56,184 nucleotides of DNA. Source: Lachnospiraceae bacterium (GTDB lineage Bacteria > Bacillota > Clostridia > Lachnospirales > Lachnospiraceae). The notes under the pieces are model-generated. The model did no database searches, was not told the origin of the DNA, and saw only the letters and a program-made list of their open reading frames with translations. Positions within the stretch are counted from its first letter, which is position 1. Each line of letters starts with the position of its first letter. The DNA is taken from positions 1 to 56,184 of the forward strand of contig CAJTDX010000020.1 in NCBI GenBank assembly GCA_910575155.1, written 5' to 3'. Below are positions 8,430 through 17,719 of this stretch, piece by piece. A program made the translations under genes and the position numbers.

Positions 8430-8471
8430 TAAAAACCACCCGGTTCCGAGGGGAATGGGGTGGTTTTTATA
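8430..8471. terminator. Bidirectional terminator between Rpn and ABC-F genes
   Basis: AAAAACCACCC pairs with GGGTGGTTTTT (one bulge), leaving A- and T-tracts on both sides, so it can stop transcription from both converging genes. Confidence 0.85.
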
Positions 8472-8528
8472 TGCCTGTACAGGCTTTTACGCGATCTGAT
8501 ATCTGCGCGTCTGGAACGCAATCCAGAA

Positions 8529-10169
8529 TTAATCGTCTTCCTCCTGCGCGTTGCTGGTGGAATATACCTGTCTCTTTCTTGCCATCTCGTCGCTTTCCAG
8601 ATATTCGTCGTAAGTGGTGACTTTATCAATAAAGCTGCCGTTTGGCAGGAACTCAATAATACGGTTGGCCGTAGTCTGCACTACCTGATGGTCGCGGGAG
8701 GCAAACAGCAGTACGCCGGGGAATTTGATCAGTCCGTTATTCAAAGCGGTGATGCTCTCCATGTCCAAATGGTCCGTAGGTTCGTCCAGAATCAGGATAT
8801 TGGAGCCTTCAATCATCATCCGCGACAGGAGCACCCGTACTTTCTCCCCGCCGGACAATACCCGCATTTTTTTCACGCCGTCTTCTCCCGCAAAAAGCAT
8901 TCTGCCTAAGAATCCGCGCACATAAGTGGCGTCTTTGATTTCAGAGAACTGGGTAAGCCAGTCTGCAATCTGCAAATCCGTATCGAAAATGGCGGTGTTG
9001 TCTTTGGGGAAATAAGACTGGCTGGTGGTCACGCCCCATTTGTAATGGCCCTCGTCCGGTTCCATTTCTCCGGCAAGAATCTGAAACAGCGTAGTCTTGG
9101 CAATCTCGTTGCTTCCCACGAATGCAATCTTGTCGTCATGTCCCGCAATGAAGGACACATTGTCTAGGATCTTGACGCCGTCGATCGTCTTGCTTATATT
9201 TTCCACAGTCAGTACTTCATTGCCGATTTCCCGTGCCGGACGGAAATCAATATAGGGATATTTGCGGCTGGAAGGCTTAATCTCATCCAACTGGATTTTT
9301 TCCAGCGCCTTTTTCCTGGAGGTCGCCTGTTTGGATTTGGAGGCGTTCGCAGAAAATCGGGAGATAAATTCCTGTAGTTCCTTGATTTTTTCTTCTTTCT
9401 TTTTATTCGCTTCTTTCATCTGCTTGATCAAAAGCTGGCTGGACTCATACCAGAAGTCGTAATTTCCGGCATATAACTGAATTTTGGCATAGTCGATGTC
9501 GGCGGTATGGGTGCAGACCTTGTTGAGAAAATAGCGGTCGTGCGACACGACAATGACAGTATTGTCAAAGTTAATCAGGAATTCTTCCAGCCAGGCGATG
9601 GCGTCCAGATCCAGGTGGTTGGTCGGCTCGTCTAACAGCAGAATATCAGGGTTGCCAAACAGCGCCTGGGCGAGCAGTACCTTGACTTTCAGATCTCCGG
9701 TGAGATCCTTCATTGTGGAAGTATGGAATTCAGTATCAATGCCCAGTCCATTCAGGAGCTGAGCGGCGTCAGATTCTGCGTTCCAGCCGTCCATTTCTGC
9801 AAATTCCGCTTCCAGTTCACTGGCGCGTATACCGTCTTCGTCAGTGAAATCTTCTTTCATATAAATGGCATCTTTTTCCTTCATGATATCATAAAGACGC
9901 TGATTTCCCATTATGACAGTGTCAAGCACAGAAAATTCGTCATACTTGAAATGGTCCTGCTGCAGGAAGGAGAGACGCTGTCCCGGAGTAATGATGACTT
10001 CGCCCTTTGTAGGTTCCAGCTGTCCATTTAAAATTTTGAGAAACGTGGACTTTCCGGCTCCATTTGCACCGATCAGTCCATAGCAGTTTCCTTCGGTGAA
10101 TTTGATATTTACATCTTCAAATAAAGCTTTTTTACCGATTCTGAGAGTTACATTGTTTGCACTAATCAT
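8529..10169 (-). CDS. ABC-F family ATPase (YkpA/YbiT-like)
   Basis: This 546-aa protein has two tandem ATPase domains and no membrane segments, the ABC-F layout of ribosome-associated translation factors or antibiotic-resistance proteins. Domain 1 has LIGANGAGKST, LLLDEPTNHLD and VSHDRYFLN. Its signature is DLTGDLKVKV rather than LSGGQ-like. A charged linker of about 75 residues (KEANKKKEEKIKELQEF) joins domain 2, which has a weakened Walker A (GSNEIAKTT, Ala in place of the last Gly), LSGGEKVRV, LILDEPTDHLD and SRDHQ in place of SHD. The longest frame starts at a TTG at 10193, but the ATG at 10169 is preceded by AGAAAGG. The housekeeping YkpA group fits better than a resistance determinant. 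Confidence 0.88.
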   Translation of the reverse strand: MISANNVTLRIGKKALFEDVNIKFTEGNCYGLIGANGAGKSTFLKILNGQLEPTKGEVIITPGQRLSFLQQDHFKYDEFSVLDTVIMGNQRLYDIMKEKDAIYMKEDFTDEDGIRASELEAEFAEMDGWNAESDAAQLLNGLGIDTEFHTSTMKDLTGDLKVKVLLAQALFGNPDILLLDEPTNHLDLDAIAWLEEFLINFDNTVIVVSHDRYFLNKVCTHTADIDYAKIQLYAGNYDFWYESSQLLIKQMKEANKKKEEKIKELQEFISRFSANASKSKQATSRKKALEKIQLDEIKPSSRKYPYIDFRPAREIGNEVLTVENISKTIDGVKILDNVSFIAGHDDKIAFVGSNEIAKTTLFQILAGEMEPDEGHYKWGVTTSQSYFPKDNTAIFDTDLQIADWLTQFSEIKDATYVRGFLGRMLFAGEDGVKKMRVLSGGEKVRVLLSRMMIEGSNILILDEPTDHLDMESITALNNGLIKFPGVLLFASRDHQVVQTTANRIIEFLPNGSFIDKVTTYDEYLESDEMARKRQVYSTSNAQEEDD

Positions 10170-10205
10170 TCTATCTAACCTTTCTGCGTTCAAATTTTCA
10201 TTCTA

Positions 10206-10233
10206 AGTATACCGTAAATCTGCTATTTTGCAA
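10206..10233 (-). promoter_or_regulatory. Predicted promoter of the ABC-F gene
   Basis: Read on the minus strand, TTGCAA (10233-10228) and TATACT (10211-10206) are spaced 16 bases apart, about 40 bases upstream of the ATG. It lies back to back with the promoter of the divergent gene at 10336. Confidence 0.55.
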
Positions 10234-10242
10234 GAAGTTTTA

Positions 10243-10271
10243 TTGAAAATACAGGAAAAATTTGCTATGAT
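10243..10271 (+). promoter_or_regulatory. Predicted promoter of the GGDEF/EAL gene
   Basis: TTGAAA (10243-10248) and TATGAT (10266-10271) are separated by exactly 17 bases, 65 bases before the chosen ATG at 10336. Confidence 0.65.
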
Positions 10272-10335
10272 AAAAAACAGCAGTGTTTGTTGGAAATGAA
10301 TGCTGATAACGGAAATGACAGGAGCGGGTTTTAAT

Positions 10336-13300
10336 ATGAAAGATCAAAAGATGCAAGAGCAGTTCTTCCGGCAGCAAGAGGAACAGATATTGGAAGAGAT
10401 TCCCTGTGGCGTCTGCTGTATCGGATATGAAGAACCGGAGGATATGGAAAATGATGAGTTTTATCTGTTGTACAGCAATGAGGAATTTTTCCGCTGTATC
10501 GGTTATACCAGGGCAGAATTTGCTGTTGCCGGAAATGATATGCGTGCGGTTGTGACAGTAAAGCAGAGAGAAGAATTGCGCAGACAGCTTCGGGAGGCAA
10601 TGGGGGGCATTGGACAGGATAATTTCCGCAATTACCGGGTCTGTAATCCAAGAGGAAATGAATTTCATGTGTTACTGTCAATGAAAATGGTGGAAATACA
10701 GCCGGATCTTCATGTGCTGCTGACCGCGTGTATGAGACAGGATATCCTGCTGGAGGAAAAGATACAGCAGGACAGAAGGTGGGGCCGCATACAGGAGAGC
10801 ATAGAGAGGCTCAGGCGGACGATTCTAAAGCTTCCCACAGGCTGTGCTGTTTTACAGGGAACAGGGCCATGGGAATTGATTAAGGGCAATGAAGAATTTT
10901 TCCGCACCATAGGCTACAGCGCGGAGGAGATCCAGGTGCTTCCCAATGACTTTACGGACGCAGTTTACCGGGAGGATCACAGACAGCTTAAAAAAATGAT
11001 GGAAGAGCTGCTTCATACCGAGAAGGTGGGGCAGTGCGATATCCGTATTTGCGGAAAAAACGGTGAAATCCGCTGGCTTGCCCTGAATATCAGACTGTTT
11101 TATTATCAGGAGCGGACGCCTTATTTTCTTGTTTCGAGCTGGGATATTCACAGACGCAAACATATGGAGGAAGAGCTGTATTTACAGACAGAGCGGTATA
11201 AACTGGTGGAAGCGATCAATCAGGAATTTCCATTTGAGTATGATGTGGCTTCCAAAGCTGTTTTTATTGCGCCACAGTCAAATATCATGCTTGCGGACCG
11301 CAGCGGAGAAGGCTTTTTTGTACCGGCGGACGCCCTGGAGCAGTTATTATACCGCGAAGATTATGAAGATTTTTTCGGAATGCTGGAGCGGGCGTCAGCA
11401 GTAGAAGAAAAGGGGATGCTGGAATACCGTATCAATATCGCAGATGCCGGGGAAGCGCCTGTCTATGCATGGCACAGAACCATATATAAGAGCGTGCCGG
11501 GAGAAGAAGGCAAGATTTTAAGGATTCTGGGACGGACTGAAGATATAACCAGAGAGAAGCATGTGCAAAGCGAGATGGAACAGAGATTAAAGCAGGATGA
11601 TCTCACCGGGCTTCTGAATAAGTCCACGACAAAATCAGAGATTGAAACTTTTCTGAAAGAGAATGTGCGGGGCAGTCATGCATTATTCCTCATTGACGTG
11701 GATAATTTTAAAACCATCAATGACAGCCTGGGGCACATGTTCGGAGACAGCGTCCTGATTAATGTGGCTAAGAAGATCCAGGAGCTGTTTCGCGGAACGG
11801 ATGTGGTGGGCAGAATCGGCGGCGATGAATTTATGGTATTTATGAAATATACCGATTTTTATCAGGCAAAACAGAAAGCAGAGAAAATCTGCCGAACCAC
11901 CAAGCAGGTATATCATGGAAGAAACGGGGAGAAAATACAGGTGAGCTGCAGCGTGGGCGTATCGGTGTACGGCGCTGTTAAGGAGAGCTACAGTTCTTTG
12001 TTTTCCAAGGCAGATATGGCAATGTACCAGGCGAAGGAGGCAGGAAAGAACCAGTTCCGCGTGGCAGAAGGGGCGGATCCGCTGTGGAAGATCCGCAAAG
12101 CCAGCAGAATTGAAGTGCGCAGCAGCCAGTATAAGGCAGGGAAGATCCAGGATATGGATTTTCTTTCAGAAGCGTTTTCCCTGTTGTCACATGCCAGAGA
12201 CCTCAACGATTCTTTGAATATCTTAATGGAGCGGATTGGAAGGCAGTATGATCTGGGCAGAGTTGCAGTGGTGGAATGTGACAAGCAGAGAAAGGAACTG
12301 ATTCAGACGAATTGCTGGACCAGGGAAAACGGCATTGTAAACGGTCCGGAGTATGTGGATAAGTATAAGAACTGGGACATAGTTTTAAGTAACTTTGATG
12401 AATCCGGGCTGGCCTGTATCAACGACTGCCAGTCAGATAAGCAAATAACGGAAACATATCGGGAATCATTTCAGGATTACAAGGTGCGCGCGCTTGTATA
12501 CTGCCGTTTTTCCTATTCAGAGATGGGAGAGGGATTTATTACCTTTTGCGACACGGAAAACCCCAGAAACTGGACGAATTTTGAGAAGGAAACATTTCTG
12601 GAGCTGTCTAAAATGCTGTCTGTATTTGTGGCTCTGCGCATACAGCGCGAGGCGGATAAGAAGGCGATCTGTTATTTGAAACACCGGGATATGCTGACGG
12701 GGCTGTATATTGAGGAGGTATTTAAAGACAGGGTGGAGAAGGAGCTGCGCAACTGGAACCAGGAACTTCAATATGCCATTGTCTATACGGATATCAATGA
12801 CTTTTCTTATATCAACGAGAATTTTGGCCATGAGGCGGGAAATGAAATTCTCAAGAAATTTGCGTTGAGAATCCGCAGTGGAAATAATAAGATTTCCTGC
12901 AGACTGTATTCAGATTTATTTGTTACATTAATCTGGGGAGAAGATAAGGATACGATTATCAGGATTATAACCGGGGCAAATACGGAGTTTTCAAAGCAGC
13001 AAAGGGAGATTTATACGACCTGTAATATCAGGCTGTCCACAGGTATTTATTTTGTCGACCAGCGGGACGAAAACCTGGATGTCGCTATTGAGAATGCAAA
13101 TATAGCCAGAAAAAGCATAAAGGGGAGCAATCTGTTCTGCCGGGTGTACGAGCCGCGGATGCGCAGACAGCGCGAAGTGGAGAAGCAGGTGCTGGCAGAA
13201 TTTCAGAACAATCTTGCAGAGGGAAATTTTCAGGTATATGTACAGCCCAAATTTCTGCTGTCCCAATTGGAACTTTTTGGAGGGGAAGCTTTAGTGCGCC

Positions 13301-13938
13301 TGAAAAAAGAAAGCGGGGGACTGGAAGCGCCCGCGATGTTTATTCCCATTTTAGAGAAATCAGGATATATTGTCGAGCTGGATTTTTACATGTATGAGCA
13401 GGTGCTGATCTATATGAAACGCTGGCAGAATGAAGGAAAACAGCTACCAGTGATTTCTGTGAATTTTTCCAGGAGCCATTTTGAAAAGGACGGTATTTAC
13501 AGCCGTATCATAGAACTGACGGAGAAGTACCAGGTGAATCCGCAGTATATTGAGATTGAGATTACAGAAAGCCTGTTTGTGACAGGATATGAACTGGTGA
13601 AATCTGAAGTGCAGCTCCTGCGGGCGGCAGGCTTTCGGGTAGCAATCGACGATTTTGGCACAGGCTACTCGTCTCTGGGAATGCTGCTTGATATTCCGGC
13701 GGATATTGTAAAGATTGACCGCAGTTTTCTCAATCGGGAAAACCGCAGAAATGAGGAAGATTTTATCCGCAGTATGGGCAGCCTGATCCGCAGTGTGAAA
13801 GAGGAAGTGATCTTTGAGGGAATTGAAACTGAGGAGCAGCGGGAGTTTCTTGTAAACTGCGGTTTTCAGTATGGCCAGGGCTTTTTATTTGACCAGCCGC
13901 TGCCGATTGAGGTGTTTCAAGAAAAATACATGAAATAG
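10336..13938 (+). CDS. Large PAS-GGDEF-GAF-GGDEF-EAL cyclic-di-GMP signalling protein
   Basis: This 1200-aa cytoplasmic protein has no transmembrane segment. Domains in order: three PAS-like sensor modules (about 10-125, 150-275, 290-410), a diguanylate cyclase domain (about 420-580) with DDLTGLLNK, a Mg-binding DVDNFKTINDSLGH and an intact RIGGDEF site, a GAF-like domain (about 600-765), a second GGDEF fold (about 775-935) in which the site reads LYSDLF and is probably inactive, and an EAL domain (about 950-1195). The EAL domain keeps GGEALVR, ISVNFS, EIEITES, IDDFGTGYSS, VKIDRSF and FEGIET, so phosphodiesterase activity is plausible. The start is chosen at ATG 10336, after AGGAG; ATGs at 10300 and 10315 are in frame but lack a site. 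Net output cannot be deduced. Confidence 0.92.
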   Translation: MKDQKMQEQFFRQQEEQILEEIPCGVCCIGYEEPEDMENDEFYLLYSNEEFFRCIGYTRAEFAVAGNDMRAVVTVKQREELRRQLREAMGGIGQDNFRNYRVCNPRGNEFHVLLSMKMVEIQPDLHVLLTACMRQDILLEEKIQQDRRWGRIQESIERLRRTILKLPTGCAVLQGTGPWELIKGNEEFFRTIGYSAEEIQVLPNDFTDAVYREDHRQLKKMMEELLHTEKVGQCDIRICGKNGEIRWLALNIRLFYYQERTPYFLVSSWDIHRRKHMEEELYLQTERYKLVEAINQEFPFEYDVASKAVFIAPQSNIMLADRSGEGFFVPADALEQLLYREDYEDFFGMLERASAVEEKGMLEYRINIADAGEAPVYAWHRTIYKSVPGEEGKILRILGRTEDITREKHVQSEMEQRLKQDDLTGLLNKSTTKSEIETFLKENVRGSHALFLIDVDNFKTINDSLGHMFGDSVLINVAKKIQELFRGTDVVGRIGGDEFMVFMKYTDFYQAKQKAEKICRTTKQVYHGRNGEKIQVSCSVGVSVYGAVKESYSSLFSKADMAMYQAKEAGKNQFRVAEGADPLWKIRKASRIEVRSSQYKAGKIQDMDFLSEAFSLLSHARDLNDSLNILMERIGRQYDLGRVAVVECDKQRKELIQTNCWTRENGIVNGPEYVDKYKNWDIVLSNFDESGLACINDCQSDKQITETYRESFQDYKVRALVYCRFSYSEMGEGFITFCDTENPRNWTNFEKETFLELSKMLSVFVALRIQREADKKAICYLKHRDMLTGLYIEEVFKDRVEKELRNWNQELQYAIVYTDINDFSYINENFGHEAGNEILKKFALRIRSGNNKISCRLYSDLFVTLIWGEDKDTIIRIITGANTEFSKQQREIYTTCNIRLSTGIYFVDQRDENLDVAIENANIARKSIKGSNLFCRVYEPRMRRQREVEKQVLAEFQNNLAEGNFQVYVQPKFLLSQLELFGGEALVRLKKESGGLEAPAMFIPILEKSGYIVELDFYMYEQVLIYMKRWQNEGKQLPVISVNFSRSHFEKDGIYSRIIELTEKYQVNPQYIEIEITESLFVTGYELVKSEVQLLRAAGFRVAIDDFGTGYSSLGMLLDIPADIVKIDRSFLNRENRRNEEDFIRSMGSLIRSVKEEVIFEGIETEEQREFLVNCGFQYGQGFLFDQPLPIEVFQEKYMK

Positions 13939-13949
13939 AGCGAAAACTA

Positions 13950-13978
13950 TTGATTTTTTGCGCTATAATTATTATAGT
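13950..13978 (+). promoter_or_regulatory. Predicted promoter of nifJ
   Basis: TTGATT (13950-13955) and TATAGT (13973-13978) are spaced 17 bases apart. The leader contains a stable hairpin (GCATGTCCGCTTCT paired with AAGAAGCGATGTGC, about 13997-14029) just before the AGGAGG site, which may stabilise the mRNA. Confidence 0.65.
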
Positions 13979-14054
13979 ATAGTAGAAAGAAACTCTGCAT
14001 GTCCGCTTCTTACAAGAAGCGATGTGCTTAATTTTAAAGCAGGAGGAAAATGTA

Positions 14055-17000
14055 ATGAAAAGATCTATGAAAACCATGGATGGTAACCATGCAGCAGCAC
14101 ATGCTTCCTATGCATTTACAGATGTTGCAGCCATCTACCCCATCACACCGTCGTCTGTTATGGCAGAAGCTACAGATGAATGGGCAACCCAGGGCAGAAA
14201 GAATATTTTCGGACAGATGGTTCAGGTAACTGAAATGCAGTCCGAGGCTGGTGCGGCAGGTACTGTTCACGGTTCACTTGCAGCAGGTGCTCTTACAACC
14301 ACCTACACTGCATCCCAGGGATTATTGCTGATGATTCCCAACCTTTACAAAATCGCTGGTGAAGGGCTTCCTGGCGTATTCAATGTATCAGCACGCTGCG
14401 TGGCAAGTCATGCGCTGAATATTTTTGGAGATCATTCCGACGTATATGCCTGCCGTCAGACTGGCGCGGCAATGCTCTGCGAATCTTCTGTACAGGAAGT
14501 TATGGATCTGACTCCGGTTGCACACTGCGCTGCACTGGAAGGACATCTTCCATTCATCAATTTCTTTGATGGTTTCCGTACTTCTCATGAGATTCAGAAA
14601 ATTGAGACATGGGATTATGAAGATTTGAAAGATATGGTAAGCATGGATGCCATTGATTCTTTCCGCAAGAACGCATTGAATCCGAATCATCCCCGTCAGG
14701 ACGGTTCCGCACAGAACCCGGATATTTTCTTCCAGACCAGAGAGTCCTGCAACTCTACTTACGATGCAATGCCGGCTATTGTTCAGAAGTATATGGACAA
14801 GGTTAACGAGAAGCTGGGAACAGATTATAAGCTGTTCAACTACTATGGAGCTACCGATGCAGAGAAGGTTATCGTCGCTATGGGTTCCGTATGCGATACC
14901 ATTGACGAGACGATTGATTACTTAATGGCTAAGGGCGAGAAAGTCGGCGTTGTAAAGGTTCGTCTTTACAGACCGTTCAGCAAAGAAGCTTTCGTAGCTG
15001 CTATTCCTGAGACTGCAAAACTGATCGCCGTATTAGACAGAACCAAAGAGCCGGGATCTCTTGGAGAACCATTATACCTGGACGTTGTGGCAGCATTGAA
15101 GGGAACAAAATTTGAATCCGTTCAGCTTACCAGCGGACGTTACGGCTTAGGCTCCAAAGACACCACGCCAGGACAGATCATCGCTGTATATAACAATACA
15201 GAAAAAGAAGAATTTACAATCGGTATCTACGATGACGTTACCAACCTTTCTCTGGAAGTGAAGGAAGATCCGGTAACAACACCGGAAGGAACCATCAACT
15301 GTAAATTCTGGGGACTGGGCGCTGACGGTACGGTTGGTGCGAACAAGAACTCCATCAAGATTATCGGAGACAACACAGACATGTATGCACAGGCATATTT
15401 TGACTATGACTCCAAGAAATCCGGCGGCGTTACCATGTCTCACCTGCGTTTTGGTAAGAAAGCCATCAAGTCTACTTACCTGATCAAACAGGCTAACTTT
15501 GTGGCATGCCACAATCCTGCTTATGTACGCAAGTACAACATGGTTCAGGAATTAGTACCGGGCGGAACATTCCTTCTGAACTGCTCCTGGTCACCGGAAG
15601 AATTAGAGACACATCTGCCAGGACAGGTAAAGAGATATATCGCAGAGAATGATATCAAGTTCTATACCATCGACGGTATCAAGATCGGTAAAGAAATCGG
15701 ACTCGGCGGACGTATCAATACGGTACTTCAGTCTGCATTCTTCAAACTGGCGGCGATCATTCCGGAAGAGAGAGCAATCGAACTGATGAAGGCTGCCGCT
15801 AAGGCAACTTACGGCAAGAAGGGCGATAAGATCGTTCAGATGAACTATGACGCCATTGATGCCGGAGCAACCGGAGTTGTTAAGATTGACGTTCCTGCAA
15901 ACTGGAAAGATGCTCAGGATGAAAGTTTTGCAAAGGTTGCAACCGGAAACAGACAGGATGTTGTTGATTTCGTAAACGACATTCAGATTCCTGTAAACGG
16001 ACAGGAAGGTAACAAGATTCCTGTATCCGTAGTTAAGAAATATGAAAATGGACAGACGCCTTCTGGTTCCGCTGCATTTGAGAAGCGCGGTATTGCAGTT
16101 GACGTTCCTGTATGGAATCCGGAAAACTGTATCCAGTGTAATATCTGTTCCTATGTATGTCCTCATGCAGTAATCCGTCCAGTGGCTATGACAGAAGCAG
16201 AGGCTTCCAACGCTCCGGAAGGAATGCAGACACTGCCTATGACTGGTATGGCAGACTACAAGTTCAGTATGACAATTTCCGCACTTGACTGTACCGGATG
16301 CGGTTCCTGTGCAAACGTATGTCCTGGCAAGAAGGGTGAAAAAGCTCTTACAATGAAGAACTGCGAAGAAAACGTAGGCGAGCAGGCATACTTTGACTTT
16401 GGTCTGACAGTAGAGAAGAAGATTGATGTAGTTGAGAAGTTCAAAGAGACTACCGTTAAGGGATCTCAGTTCAAACAGCCGTTGCTTGAGTTCTCCGGAG
16501 CCTGCGGCGGATGCGGTGAGACGCCTTATGCGAAGTTAATTACACAGTTGTTCGGTGACAGAATGTACATTGCGAATGCAACCGGATGTTCTTCAATCTG
16601 GGGTAACTCCTCACCTTCTACACCATACACCGTAAATGAAAGAGGACAGGGTCCTGCATGGTCAAACTCCTTATTCGAAGACGCTGCTGAGTTTGGTTAT
16701 GGTATGCTGCTTGCTCAGAAGGCAATCAGAGGCAAACTGAAATCCAAAGTAGAAGCTCTTGTAGAAGAAGGCAAGAACGCAGACGTTGCAGCGGCAGGAA
16801 AAGAATGGTTGGATACCTTTACTGTCGGCGCATTGAACGGAAGCGCAACGGACAAGCTGGTTGCAGCATTGGAGGCTTGCGGATGCGACGCTTCCAAGGA
16901 AATTCTGGCTGAGAAAGATTTCCTGGCTAAGAAATCCCAGTGGATCTTCGGTGGTGACGGATGGGCATATGATATCGGATTCGGCGGCGTTGACCATGTA

Positions 17001-17591
17001 CTGGCAAGCGGACAGGATGTCAACGTTATGGTATTCGATACCGAGGTATATTCCAACACAGGCGGACAGTCCTCTAAGGCTACGCCTACCGGAGCAATCG
17101 CACAGTTCGCAGCAGGCGGAAAAGAAGTGAAGAAGAAAGATCTGGCTTCTATCGCAATGAGCTATGGCTATGTATATGTAGCACAGATCGCAATGGGCGC
17201 TGATTACAACCAGTGTATCAAGGCAATCGCAGAGGCAGAGGCTTATCCGGGACCATCCCTGATTATCGCTTACGCTCCATGTATCAACCATGGTATCAAG
17301 GTTGGAATGAGCAAGGCTCAGACCGAGGAGAAGAACGCAGTAGAGGCTGGTTACTGGCATAACTTCCGCTTCAATCCAGAGCTTAAGAAGGAAGGCAAGG
17401 CTGCATTCTCCTTAGACAGCAAAGAGCCTACCGGAGATTACAAGGCATTCTTGAACGGCGAAGTTCGTTACAATGCGCTTGCAAGATTCAATCCGGAAAG
17501 AGCAGAAGAACTGTTTGCAGTTTCCGAAGAACATGCAAAAGAGCGTTATGAATATCTGAATAAATTGATTACCTTATATGGTGAGAAATAA
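14055..17591 (+). CDS. nifJ: Pyruvate:ferredoxin (flavodoxin) oxidoreductase
   Basis: This 1178-aa single-chain enzyme oxidatively decarboxylates pyruvate with CoA to acetyl-CoA, CO2 and reduced ferredoxin in the anaerobic cytoplasm. The N-terminal domain opens with MDGNHAAAHASYAFTDVAAIYPITPSS in two recognisable blocks. Two [4Fe-4S] motifs appear near residues 692-760 (CIQCNICSYVCPHAV and CTGCGSCANVCPG). The C-terminal thiamine diphosphate domain has SGACGGCGETPY, GDGWAYDIGFGG and DTEVYSNTGGQ. AGGAGG lies 8 bases before the ATG at 14055, which is preferred over 14022. Codon choice differs from its neighbours, with many preferred-type codons, as expected for a highly expressed gene. A strong terminator follows. 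Confidence 0.98.
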   Translation: MKRSMKTMDGNHAAAHASYAFTDVAAIYPITPSSVMAEATDEWATQGRKNIFGQMVQVTEMQSEAGAAGTVHGSLAAGALTTTYTASQGLLLMIPNLYKIAGEGLPGVFNVSARCVASHALNIFGDHSDVYACRQTGAAMLCESSVQEVMDLTPVAHCAALEGHLPFINFFDGFRTSHEIQKIETWDYEDLKDMVSMDAIDSFRKNALNPNHPRQDGSAQNPDIFFQTRESCNSTYDAMPAIVQKYMDKVNEKLGTDYKLFNYYGATDAEKVIVAMGSVCDTIDETIDYLMAKGEKVGVVKVRLYRPFSKEAFVAAIPETAKLIAVLDRTKEPGSLGEPLYLDVVAALKGTKFESVQLTSGRYGLGSKDTTPGQIIAVYNNTEKEEFTIGIYDDVTNLSLEVKEDPVTTPEGTINCKFWGLGADGTVGANKNSIKIIGDNTDMYAQAYFDYDSKKSGGVTMSHLRFGKKAIKSTYLIKQANFVACHNPAYVRKYNMVQELVPGGTFLLNCSWSPEELETHLPGQVKRYIAENDIKFYTIDGIKIGKEIGLGGRINTVLQSAFFKLAAIIPEERAIELMKAAAKATYGKKGDKIVQMNYDAIDAGATGVVKIDVPANWKDAQDESFAKVATGNRQDVVDFVNDIQIPVNGQEGNKIPVSVVKKYENGQTPSGSAAFEKRGIAVDVPVWNPENCIQCNICSYVCPHAVIRPVAMTEAEASNAPEGMQTLPMTGMADYKFSMTISALDCTGCGSCANVCPGKKGEKALTMKNCEENVGEQAYFDFGLTVEKKIDVVEKFKETTVKGSQFKQPLLEFSGACGGCGETPYAKLITQLFGDRMYIANATGCSSIWGNSSPSTPYTVNERGQGPAWSNSLFEDAAEFGYGMLLAQKAIRGKLKSKVEALVEEGKNADVAAAGKEWLDTFTVGALNGSATDKLVAALEACGCDASKEILAEKDFLAKKSQWIFGGDGWAYDIGFGGVDHVLASGQDVNVMVFDTEVYSNTGGQSSKATPTGAIAQFAAGGKEVKKKDLASIAMSYGYVYVAQIAMGADYNQCIKAIAEAEAYPGPSLIIAYAPCINHGIKVGMSKAQTEEKNAVEAGYWHNFRFNPELKKEGKAAFSLDSKEPTGDYKAFLNGEVRYNALARFNPERAEELFAVSEEHAKERYEYLNKLITLYGEK

Positions 17592-17603
17592 GATATAATA
17601 AGT

Positions 17604-17656
17604 AAAAAGGCTGTTGCGCCTGTGATTGAGAAATCCAGGTGCAACAGCTTTTTTGT
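17604..17656. terminator. Terminator after nifJ (bidirectional)
   Basis: AAGGCTGTTGCGCCTG pairs with CAGGTGCAACAGCTT (G-U tolerated) and is followed by TTTTTT. The complementary strand also has a short T-run, so it can serve the convergent kinase gene as well. Confidence 0.85.
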
Positions 17657-17719
17657 TGAAAAACGCTATGGCAATATTCTGGTATTACGTCAGAGAAATG
17701 CCGATATTAAACATATTTG

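Noticed and set aside
8529-10169. Antibiotic-resistance ABC-F assignment
   Set aside because: The overall motif pattern fits housekeeping YkpA/YbiT-type proteins better. There is no leader peptide or attenuator upstream as is typical for resistance ABC-F genes.
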